Shown piece after piece: positions 1-6,794 of a stretch of 64,000 nt of DNA; positions within the stretch are counted from its first letter, which is position 1; each line of letters begins with the position of its first letter. The DNA lies in NCBI GenBank assembly GCA_023053685.1, contig JALIGW010000062.1:434001-498000 (forward strand). The letters run 5' to 3'. Below the pieces are notes generated by a model. It searched no databases, was not told the DNA's origin, and worked only from the letters and a program-made list of their open reading frames with translations. The position numbers and the translations under genes were made by a program. The DNA comes from Diadophis punctatus similis. Lineage: Eukaryota; Chordata; Lepidosauria; Squamata; Dipsadidae.

Positions 1-1310
1 CAAAGCCGCTACGGCTGGAGGAGCGCTTAGGAACCCTCGGCCGGAAGCGGGGGGAACACGCCGGGTAACGAACCAGGAAGTGACGTCACGCACGGCCTTA
101 ACGGAACCGGAATTACAACCGCCATTTTCCCGTCTGAGGAAAGAGAAAGCCACACCTACTTTCACCAACTTGGGGCAAACAATCGCCTAGGCTCCGCCCT
201 CCTGCCCATGCGTCAGCCAATGCGCTGTTCGCTTTCTTTTCCGGGCTTTGCCAATCTGCGGCCGCGGAGCATCATCCAATAGCGGCGCACAACGAGAGGG
301 AGAGAGCCCGTGTGGTATGAACACGTGATGTCTTGGAAACAGCCAACCAGGAGGAAAAGAAACAGAAAGGGGAGGTTGCAACGTGTGACGGTATTCAATG
401 AACGGAGAGGACGCAATCCTCCCGGGGCGCTTCCAGAAGGAGCCGTTCAGTCCGCGCGATCTCCCGCGGCAGACGGTTGGGTTCTGTTGCGTGCCGTAGA
501 AGAGACCGAACTGTCACGTAGAGGCTCCCCATTCAAGGGCAACCCTCTTCGGCCTCATTACACGATGCGGCCCTCTCGTGGGCCTCCCTCCCAGTGTCTC
601 CCCGCCAGACCAGACCTCGGGCGCCCCGGCCTCCCCTCCCTCCCAGGCCTCCCTTCTCCGGAGGACCCTCCCGGACTGCGACTCCCGGCGTCCCCTTCGC
701 CCTACCTGCATCCGGCCGCATGCGCACTCGAATCGAAAAAGTCCTTCCGTCGTTTCTCTGATTCCCAAACTGAGCGCCTGACCGACCTCGGTCCCCTTTC
801 GGCCAAACTCCGCCTCTTCCTCCCCTGGCCCCGCCCCCTGTAGCTCTGCTTTCTTGGTCCGATTTCGGAAGTCGGAAGAAAGCCATCCCAATGGCTGGCG
901 TCAGGGACCACGCCCCCTACTCGACCCTTCAGCAGCCGCCTTCCTTCCATCTGCGTTCGTCCCCTCGCTTGGCTCCTCCCTTGCACCGCTGGCTCCGCCC
1001 CTCAGCTCCCTCCTCCCCGCCCTGCATGGCGGAATTGGGGCGAGGGGCTGGTGGGCGAATGGAGGATTCCCAAAGGGGCTGCAATGGATGGGAATGGATG
1101 GAAGGTTCCCTCGCCGGCCTCGGCTTTCGTGTCCCGGAACCCTTTCTGCCTCCCCGGAGCTACTCGCTACCCCGCCTGCAGCCACGTGGGCATCTCGGGG
1201 TGGCCCCCTTTCCTCCTGGCACCCCCAGTCCAGGTACTCCCTGGCATCAAGATCTGCTTTGTCTCCCCGCTGGAAGGAAGGAAGGGAGAGATCGCGCTCG
1301 TTATTGCCAG
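1..1310. promoter_or_regulatory. CpG island with ETS/CRE, YY1 and CCAAT motifs
   Basis: This is the right-hand part of a GC- and CpG-rich island whose left part (about 420 bp) ends the previous monomer. Visible motifs are a composite ETS-CRE (AGGAAGTGACGTCA, palindromic CRE at 81-88), a YY1-type CCGCCATTTT at 119-128 (AAAATGGCGG on the minus strand), CCAAT at 217-221, 251-255 and 276-280, and E-box CACGTG at 322-327 and 1183-1188. YY1 sites of this orientation often sit just downstream of start sites, so I place a minus-strand TATA-less start near 130-170. That gene lies left of the window. The rest (330-1310) is C-rich with many CpGs and no convincing coding frame. A plus-strand transcript is possible but unproven. 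Confidence 0.65.
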
Positions 1311-1696
1311 CCTCAAAAGAAGCCTTGAATATAGCGATCCCTCTGTGTATTATAAGGATTATGAATTAAATTTCACGGCCACCTGATGCCCGGAGACTCC
1401 TGGCAGTTTCCTAATGATATAACTCGTTTTTGTTCTTGTGGGGCACCTACATTGTGAGAGGGGATGACGGGACAAATAATTAAGGGAAGAGGATAAAAGT
1501 GATTGCTGTAAAACTGTAATCAGGGCCTTGGTGGCTTTCAAAGCCAGGGTCCTTCTATCTTGGTGCCAAAATAAAAATATATTCTTGTATTCTGTTTGGC
1601 GATCAATCGGCTTCAACACCAAGCTAAGGTCCAGTTTTGGGGACAACACAACGTCCCTTCCAGCTCTGTTGTCTTCTGTTCCGTTCCATTCCTCAT

Positions 1697-1800
1697 CTTT
1701 TTTTTTTTATGTGTTTCTATATCTGCTGTGAGCCGCCCAGAGTCCCCCGGGAGTTGGGCGGCATAGAAATTTTAATAAATAAATAAATAAATAAATAAAT
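1697..1800 (+). mobile_element. 104-bp retroelement insertion with (AATA)n tail
   Basis: Monomers 3, 4, 5, 7 and 8 have the uninterrupted sequence 'cctcatcttatcctg', so this segment is a true insertion with a visible empty site. It starts with a T run, contains 'gagccgcccagag' and 'gggcggcatagaaat', and ends in AATA repeats. I associate this structure with the 3' ends of squamate LINE/SINE families. A short direct repeat 'atctt' (1695-1699 and 1799-1803) may be the target duplication, although it partly merges with the tail. The exact family is not assigned. Confidence 0.75.
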
Positions 1801-1894
1801 CTTATCCTGATAATTAAAGGGTATTGGCCCCCAGGCAGAACCTTGGGGTACCCCACTGCCTATTTCCTTCTATGTGGAAGGGAAGTTCCTTTAA

Positions 1895-1964
1895 GGCAGG
1901 GGTGGGGAGCTATGCCCCCTTTATGACCTGTGGACTTCAACTCCCAGAATTCCTGAGCCAAGTG
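1895..1964 (+). repeat. Old squamate-type interspersed repeat fragment
   Basis: The segment contains 'ggacttcaactcccagaatt', a phrase I know as a very common interspersed element in snake and lizard genomes. It is present in all nine full monomers at the corresponding place (9106, 16215, 23240, 30265, 36718, 43828, 50853 and 57306 onwards). The assignment is from memory and no family name is claimed. Confidence 0.45.
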
Positions 1965-2134
1965 TTTTGTACATATTCTGGATGGATTCTCTTACTGTTT
2001 ACTTACCTATTTTGACTTGCATGCTTGTTCAATCACCCACAATGCTACTCTTCCCTGAAGTTCAAGAGCTGAGTGTTTACTGCCTGATTCCCTTCCAGTC
2101 ACCAATGCAGTTTGTTTCGGCAGATATATTCTTT

Positions 2135-3545
2135 TTTTAAATTATTTTTTATGTACACAAAGACTTGACATGACAACATACAAACATATAGTCTTAGGAA
2201 TCCCACTTCCTATCTTGCTTATAGCTAAAGATCAGTACAAAATTTCGTATACCTATATTGTAAATATTTACATTTCTAATTCATTTCAGTATCCATTTCT
2301 TCCATATATTCATCAGTGTAAGTTATCTTATTTACTAAATCCTTACTTCTATCATAATTTAACTAACAATTCTCTATATTATCTAATAATATAATAGTAT
2401 AATAATATAATATTGAATTAAATATTACTCAATATTTAATCTCATTTAATTATTATATCACAACGTAGAATATTCCAATTTCTAATTAGCTTTGTATTCT
2501 ATTTCATCTAACTCCCATATAAATTTCTTTAATACATTCTCAATCCTCTATTTCTAATTACATTTATTTAGGAATCTATCTTCTCCATTGTGTAGAGACC
2601 CATATACATATATATCTAACCTATCTTTACTATTCATTTCATAACTCCGCATCACTATTGTTTCTATAAATTAGATTTCTCACCATATGCCATATAATTT
2701 ATACTCTACCACACTTTAATATATTTTATTATCTACTTGAAATATATATGATTTTTTATAATAATATTGCATCAATGTCCAATTTTCAAAGCTTCATAAG
2801 TATTCTATTTCTCTTTTTTAGTATATTGGAGTCCATTTATGTTAATAGAAATCAATTTGATTTCTTCTCTCATTTTTATTTATATTGTTTTCTTGTTCTA
2901 GTTTCCCTTAATATCCTTCCTGTAGTTCTTTCTTGCTCTGTTTTTTCTTTTTCCTGTATTCTTTTTTCTCCTCTGTCTTTCGTTCTTTCCTCTATCACTC
3001 CTCCTCCTGACTGGTACCTTTCAATTCCTCCTTACTTTCTTCTTTACTTTCTTCTTCACCTTCCATCTCGAAATATTGTTCATGAAATTCATGAGTTTTC
3101 TCAATTGAATCTATTTTAACTTTCCTTCCTCGCCATGTCACTAAAATGCCCTCTGGCATCAGCCACCTAAATGTTTCCTTCTGTTTTATCAGTTGGGAAG
3201 TTAAAAATCGATATTGTCTTCTAAGATTCCTAACCCGTCTTGGAATCTGCTTTAATACTATTATCTCCCTTCCTTTGTACTGAAATGTTTCTTCCCTGGT
3301 TCTATTGTAAATGCTATCTCTGACTGCCTTTTTTATCAATTTTACGTGTATTTCTTTTGGTAATTTATGTCACCGCATGTAATTCGTGTTCACTCTAAAG
3401 GCCTCATCTATTTCTCTTATTATTTCTTGCTTATCACGCTGCATTATTAGTGCTAATAGTTCCGCTATCTTTTCGTCTGTGTTTTCATCTTCATCTTCTT
3501 GGATATTCTGAAATGGAGACTGGCTGCTCTGTTGAGTTCCTCATC
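2135..3545 (-). pseudogene. Decayed L1 LINE: ORF1 C-terminal domain and ORF2 start
   Basis: On the minus strand, 3519-2995 reads as the C-terminal half of L1 ORF1p. A helical/RRM-linker part is followed by the CTD-like stretch (TFQYKGREI, RRQYRFLTSQLIKQ, FRWLMPEGILVTW), interrupted by a TGA near 3371-3369 in place of an Arg codon. It ends with a Glu-rich tail and TGA at 2997-2995. About 120 bp further on, an ATG at 2873 opens a frame with ISININGL, the first beta-strand motif of the L1 ORF2 endonuclease, which stops after 22 codons. Below that, the sequence is AT-rich with many stops and ends in an A-rich tail near 2140. The element is 5'-truncated, probably internally deleted, and inactive. 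The minus-strand AATAAA at 2880-2875 and ATTAAA at 3256-3251 are the nearest polyadenylation-like signals downstream of the finger exon. Confidence 0.75.
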
Positions 3546-3546
3546 A

Positions 3547-3649
3547 TTGTGTCCAGGAAAACACATTGTAAAAAAAACCTCACGAGTTCAAAAAATTTGA
3601 TTGAACTTGCGAGAAGGTTTTTTTTTACAACGAGTTTCCCTGGACACAA
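3547..3649. mobile_element. 103-bp palindromic hairpin, MITE-like
   Basis: The left arm from 3547 (TTGTGTCCAGGAAAACAC, then TTGTAAAAAAAACC and GAGTTCAA) pairs with the right arm ending at 3649 (GAACTTGCGAGAAGG, then the T run, ACAACGAGTTTCCCTGGACACAA). The loop is only about 13 bases. Such near-complete palindromes are typical of solo terminal-inverted-repeat elements, and the transcript could fold into a long hairpin. I see no clear target-site duplication. Other copies: 10758-10860, 17867-17969, 24892-24994, 31915-32017, 38370-38472, 45480-45582, 52503-52605, 58958-59060. Confidence 0.55.
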
Positions 3650-3730
3650 CGGCAAGGAACGCGATGGAGCTGGAAAGGTAAGACGAGTGTCTCGCTTCTC
3701 GCCCGCCCCACCTGCCAGAAATTCAGGTCT

Positions 3731-3814
3731 CTACCCCTGATAATAAGGCCACCCCCTTATTTTGGGGGTCAAAAGAAAATAAGACCCTGTCTTATTTTCA
3801 CGGAAACAGGGTAG
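3731..3814. mobile_element. Short palindromic DNA-transposon remnant (AATAAG/CTTATT type)
   Basis: The ends CTACCCCTG (3731-3739) and CAGGGTAG (3807-3814) are inverted. Inside are the inverted AATAAG/CTTATTTT and AAAATAAGACCCTGTCTTATTTT motifs of a palindromic repeat common in vertebrate genomes. On the minus strand its outer end abuts the last recognisable codon of a sixteenth zinc finger, so the insertion cut that finger. Other copies: 10942-11025, 18051-18134, 25076-25159, 32099-32182, 38554-38637, 45664-45747, 52687-52770, 59142-59225. Confidence 0.5.
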
Positions 3815-3868
3815 ATGCCTTTGAAGATGGTCATTTCTTTTGAAGGATTGTTCACATTCCACACATTC
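3803..3868 (-). pseudogene. Remnant of a sixteenth zinc finger after the stop codon
   Basis: Directly after the TAG at 3871-3869 the finger frame continues as ECVECEQSFKRNDHLQRH: two Cys, the Phe, the helix Leu and the first His of a C2H2 finger. The second His is missing because the 3731-3814 palindromic element begins there. The TAG occupies the place of the Tyr/His that usually precedes the first Cys of a finger. The remnant is present in every monomer. Confidence 0.7.
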
Positions 3869-5152
3869 CTACTGTTTTTGTAAATGGATCCTTTGATGTC
3901 TATAAAGGCTCCTGCTACGAGGAAAGCTCTTTCCACACTCCAGGCATTTATGAGGTTTTTCTCCTGTGTGGATTCTTTCGTGTGAATAAAGGTTGCTGTT
4001 ACGACTGAAGCTCTTTCCACACTCCAAGCATTTGTGTGGTTTTTCTCCAGTGTGGATTCTTTGATGTGTATAAAGGCTGCTACTCTGACTGAAGCTTTTT
4101 CCACACTCCAGGCATTTATGAGATTCTTCTCCAGTGTGGATCCTTTTATGTCTATAAAGGCTGCCCCTCCGACTGAAGCTCTTTCCACACTCCAGGCATT
4201 TATGAGGTTTTTCTCCTGTGTGGATTCTTTGATGTGAATAAGTGCTGCTTTTATGACTGAAGCGCTTTCCACACTCCAAGCATTTATGAGATTTTTCTCC
4301 AGTGTGGATCCTTTTATGTCTATAAAGGCTGCCACTCTGACTGAAGCTCTTTCCACACTCCAGGCATTTATGAGGTTTTTCTCCAGTGTGGATTCTTTCG
4401 TGTGAATAAAGGTTGCTGTTACGACTGAAGCTCTTTCCACACTCCAGGCATTTATGAGATTCTTCTCCAGTGTGGATCCTTTTATGTCTATAAAGGCTGC
4501 CCCTCCGACTGAAGCTCTTTCCACACTCCAGGCATTTATGAGGTTTTTCTCCTGTGTGGATTCTTTGATGTGAATAAGTGCTGCTTTTATGACTGAAGCG
4601 CTTTCCACACTCCAAGCATTTATGAGATTTTTCTCCAGTGTGGATCCTTTTATGTCTATAAAGGCTGCCACTCTGACTGAAGCTCTTTCCACACTCCAGG
4701 CATTTATGAGGTTTTTCTCCTGTGTGGATTCTTTCGTGTGAATAAAGGTTGCTGTTACGACTGAAGCTCTTTCCACACTCCAAGCATTTATGCGGATTTT
4801 CTCCTGTGTGGATTCTTTGATGTGTATAAAGGCTGCTACTCTGACTGAAGCTCTTTCCACACTCCAGGCATTTATGAGATTTTTCTCCAGTGTGGATCCT
4901 TTTATGTCTATAAAGGCTGCCACTCTGACTGAAGCTCTTTCCACACTCCAGGCATTTATGACGTTTTCCCCCAATGTGGATTCTTTGATGTGAATAAGTG
5001 CTGCTTTTATGACTGAAGCTCTTTCTACACTCCAAGCATTTATGAGGTTTTTCTCCTGTGTGGATCCTTTGGTGTCTATAAAGGTTGCCCCTGTGACTGA
5101 AGCTCTTTCCACATTCTAGGCATTTATTTAAAATTCTGCTTTCTCCCAATTT
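3869..5152 (-). CDS. C2H2 zinc-finger exon, 15 fingers (monomer 1)
   Basis: This open frame encodes 15 tandem Kruppel-type fingers of exactly 28 residues (C-x2-C-x12-H-x3-H) joined mostly by HTGEKPH-type linkers, which indicates a nuclear sequence-specific DNA-binding protein. Helix contact blocks in order are HRGN, HKSS, QSGS, QSSS, RNSN, QSGS, HKSS, RRGS, RNSN, QSGS, HKSS, RRGS, QSSS, RNSN, RSRS. Fingers 5-8 and 9-12 are the same four-finger block duplicated. Finger 2 has a degenerate linker (HIGGKRH), and the HKSS fingers have Thr where Leu normally packs in the helix. I see no KRAB, SCAN or BTB domain nearby. No ATG precedes finger 1: the frame opens after a TAG at 5155-5153, so the exon should be entered by splicing (candidate acceptor ...GGCTAG|AAATTG, phase 0) or the copy is untranslatable. 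It ends in TAG at 3871-3869. No minus-strand AATAAA lies within the next 600 bp. Confidence 0.85.
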   Translation of the reverse strand, partial: KLGESRILNKCLECGKSFSHRGNLYRHQRIHTGEKPHKCLECRKSFSHKSSTYSHQRIHIGGKRHKCLECGKSFSQSGSLYRHKRIHTGEKSHKCLECGKSFSQSSSLYTHQRIHTGENPHKCLECGKSFSRNSNLYSHERIHTGEKPHKCLECGKSFSQSGSLYRHKRIHTGEKSHKCLECGKRFSHKSSTYSHQRIHTGEKPHKCLECGKSFSRRGSLYRHKRIHTGEESHKCLECGKSFSRNSNLYSHERIHTGEKPHKCLECGKSFSQSGSLYRHKRIHTGEKSHKCLECGKRFSHKSSTYSHQRIHTGEKPHKCLECGKSFSRRGSLYRHKRIHTGEESHKCLECGKSFSQSSSLYTHQRIHTGEKPHKCLECGKSFSRNSNLYSHERIHTGEKPHKCLECGKSFPRSRSLYRHQRIHLQKQ

Positions 5153-5182
5153 CTAGCCATTGCATTGCTTCCTTCTTTTTAG

Positions 5183-5334
5183 TCAAACCTGTATTTCTAT
5201 AAAGATGAACGTTAGAAAAGAAAACATGGCCAGAAGTGCAACAATATTCAAAGGCAGCCCTTCCCAATGCAGAATTCCGACTTGGTTACTTGCCATGTCA
5301 AGTTGAATATCAGATTCATCCTCTTCCAGGTCAT
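5183..5334 (-). CDS. SNAPC4-like second coding exon, acidic (monomer 1)
   Basis: The acceptor TCTCTCCTCAG (AG at 5336-5335) is good. Joined to the previous exon, the frame reads SEEE-DDLEEDESDIQLDM without a stop, which supports real exon-exon adjacency. A possible GC-type donor (ATG|GCAAGT, exon end 5294) would leave phase 0, the phase of the finger exon. If it is not used, the frame runs on to TGA at 5185-5183. This would make a 94-residue protein with a hydrophobic stretch of about 22 residues near its C-terminus. No later SNAPC4 exon (Myb repeats) is present in the monomer. Confidence 0.55.
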
Positions 5335-5374
5335 CTGAGGAGAGAAGATATAAATGTGAGAGAAAGAAACATTT

Positions 5375-5450
5375 TAATTATTTATGAAATTTATATGCAG
5401 CCCATTTGGCAGTTCCAGTCAACTTTGGGCGACTTGGAATGTAAAGACTT
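5375..5450 (-). repeat. Old LINE/SINE 3'-end fragment in intron 2
   Basis: On the minus strand the segment reads 'gtcgcccaaagttgactgg' followed by 'gggctgcatataaattt' and AATAAT. This is a diverged version of the same 3'-end type as the 104-bp insertion. It is present at the matching place in all nine monomers. The rest of this 520-bp intron (5335-5856) holds nothing I recognise. Confidence 0.45.
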
Positions 5451-5856
5451 CAAAAGATAACTTGGAAACAAGGGGCTCCTTAGGACTGCGTTGCTGAGAC
5501 AGCACATGGTGATCAGGAAGCCCATTTCATAGTTTACAAGTATCCTTATGATAACAGTTCTCTCATTTTTGTAATAATTAACAGTGCTGTGAGTTTCTGC
5601 TAATTTCCACCAGGACCCATCACATTTTTCTTTATTGGGGTGTTTTACAATACCATTTAAGCACTGTGGACATCTTGTAAAAGCACAAGGTAAATCTTTA
5701 GCACAAGAATGCTGTCCATAATACTCAAAAGCCCCGCTTCTGGTTTTAGTTATTTCTTGGCTCTCCTCCCCACCAAACTGGAGTCCAGCCACTGGAGACT
5801 TGTGATGCAGAAGGATATGAAAAGGCAAGATGGAGATCTTTTCCACCAGGCTGCAC

Positions 5857-6000
5857 CTTCCTCTTCAGAGCCAGATTCCAAGCTGGAGTCCAGCGCTCCA
5901 ATCCCATCTGATGGAATGACTGGGCCCAAACTCCTCTCCAGCTCTTCAATCTCCTGTCTGATTTTCTCTCGTTCCGCCTCGAGTTCCATTGCTGAGACGC
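5857..6000 (-). CDS. SNAPC4-like first coding exon (monomer 1)
   Basis: The exon follows a strong acceptor (TTGTTTACAG, AG at 6002-6001) and has its ATG at 5989-5987. It encodes 44 residues plus one base and ends at a donor G|GTGCAG (GT at 5856-5855). The product starts MELEAEREKIRQEIEELER and goes on to DSSLESGSEEE. The patterns AEREKI-x-QEI-x-ELER and SSLES-x-SE match, from memory, the N-terminus of SNAPC4, the Myb-repeat subunit of the SNAP complex that drives snRNA gene transcription. The segment is a charged helix followed by an acidic tail and does not include the Myb repeats. The homology is judged by eye on a short segment. Confidence 0.6.
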
Positions 6001-6029
6001 CTGTAAACAAGACATAAAAGTCAAAGAAT

Positions 6030-6545
6030 GAATAGAATAGAATAGAATTACACAGTATACAGAATAGATTAGAATTAGAATAGAACACAATGTAGAATAG
6101 AATGGAGTGGAGTGGGACGGAACAGAACTTTATTGTCACTTTAAATGCACACTAATCAGCATACATTAAAATGAAATTTCATTCTTTTCAGCTCTCAAAA
6201 GATAACCATGATGCATATACCCATATACTTATATGACACAGAGAAACATCACAGTGTAGTTTAGATGTATACATGTACAGGGCGAGAGAAATGAATCTTT
6301 AGAGTTTACCAGAACGGATGGCATAGGAAAGAAAACTGCTACAGAATCTGATAGTCCTGCTAGAAATACTTTGAAACCTCCTCCCAGAGGGGAGCAACAG
6401 AAACAGACAGTGGAGTGGGGTCTCGAACAATGCTTTGAGCTCTAAGCACATAGCGCTTATAAGCAGTATCCTGAATAACGCTAAGTGAGCTTCTCTGCTG
6501 TCATCACTACTCTCTGTAGGGACTTTCTATCTGAGGCGCTGCTGC
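6030..6545 (-). mobile_element. LINE 3' end with (ATTCT)n tail in intron 1
   Basis: Read on the minus strand, 6545-6330 gives interrupted frames with LQRVV, a Pro/Ser-rich CSPLGGG motif and SSFLSYAIRSGKL, resembling the C-terminal end of CR1/L2/Rex-type reverse transcriptase proteins. It is followed by a 3' untranslated region with ATAAAG near 6130 and a degenerate (ATTCT)n tail at 6030-6110, where the plus strand shows GAATA repeats. It is inactive and 5'-truncated. The family is not assigned more closely. Confidence 0.5.
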
Positions 6546-6749
6546 CACCAAACCAAATAGGGATACTGTTTGTTTAAACGCTCCCCATCCTGCCTCTGTA
6601 AAAAGCAGCCAGGAGAGGAAGAGAAAGATGTGCTCTGCTCATCCGATGCAGGAAACGCAGACGCTGGTTTGCAGGCTTCACTCTTCATGTACAAAGAGAC
6701 CAATTCAGATTATAAAAAAGGGCTCACCCTCATTTCATTTATGCATTTG

Positions 6750-6794
6750 ATTTATTAATTTATTTTTCACTGCCCAAAGGTCTCTGGGCGGCTC
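6750..6794 (-). repeat. LINE/SINE 3'-end fragment at the CpG-island edge
   Basis: The minus strand reads GAGCCGCCCAGAGACC, then GGGCAGTGAAAAATAAATTAATAAAT. This is another diverged copy of the 3'-end family of the 104-bp insertion, in the opposite orientation. It marks the left border of the CpG island in every monomer. The stretch 6546-6749 has no recognisable gene. Confidence 0.5.

Larger units (their letters stand above)
1311..2134. other. Non-coding stretch between CpG island and L1 remnant
   Basis: I see no gene here. The stretch goes from the end of the CpG island to an AT-rich L1 remnant. It contains AATAAA on the plus strand near 1567 (a possible polyadenylation signal for any plus-strand transcript from the island), the 104-bp insertion at 1697-1800 and an old interspersed repeat at 1895-1964. 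The equivalent stretch in every other monomer is the same apart from the insertion and the type-B substitutions. Confidence 0.6.

Noticed and set aside
310..1386. Overlapping frames of 94-177 residues on both strands in the GC-rich region.
   Set aside because: Low stop frequency is expected in CpG-island DNA. The translations are Pro/Arg/Ser-rich without any domain, and overlap each other on both strands.
2748..3119. Plus-strand frame of 123 residues, hydrophobic, looking like a membrane protein.
   Set aside because: It is the antisense of the A-rich L1 ORF1/ORF2 junction. The apparent hydrophobicity comes from T-rich codons.
2135..3545. A HAL1-like element (ORF1-only L1).
   Set aside because: Downstream of ORF1 a short frame with ININGL resembles the start of the L1 ORF2 endonuclease, so this is an ordinary, internally damaged L1.
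4034..4993. Plus-strand frames of 67 residues with a repeated ALSTLQAFM motif.
   Set aside because: These are antisense readings of the same 84-bp finger repeats.
3769..5112. A second long minus-strand open frame (447 residues, 28-residue period beginning MERASV) over the finger exon.
   Set aside because: It is the finger array read in another frame. An 84-bp repeat without a stop in that frame stays open for its full length, so no separate protein is indicated.
3872..5112. Regular 84-bp direct repeats that could suggest a CRISPR array.
   Set aside because: The repeats are contiguous, encode C2H2 fingers and have no unique spacers.
5391..5846. Minus-strand frame of 151 residues between the two SNAPC4-like exons.
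   Set aside because: It runs through the intron and an old repeat fragment, and resembles no domain I know. No splice sites suit it.
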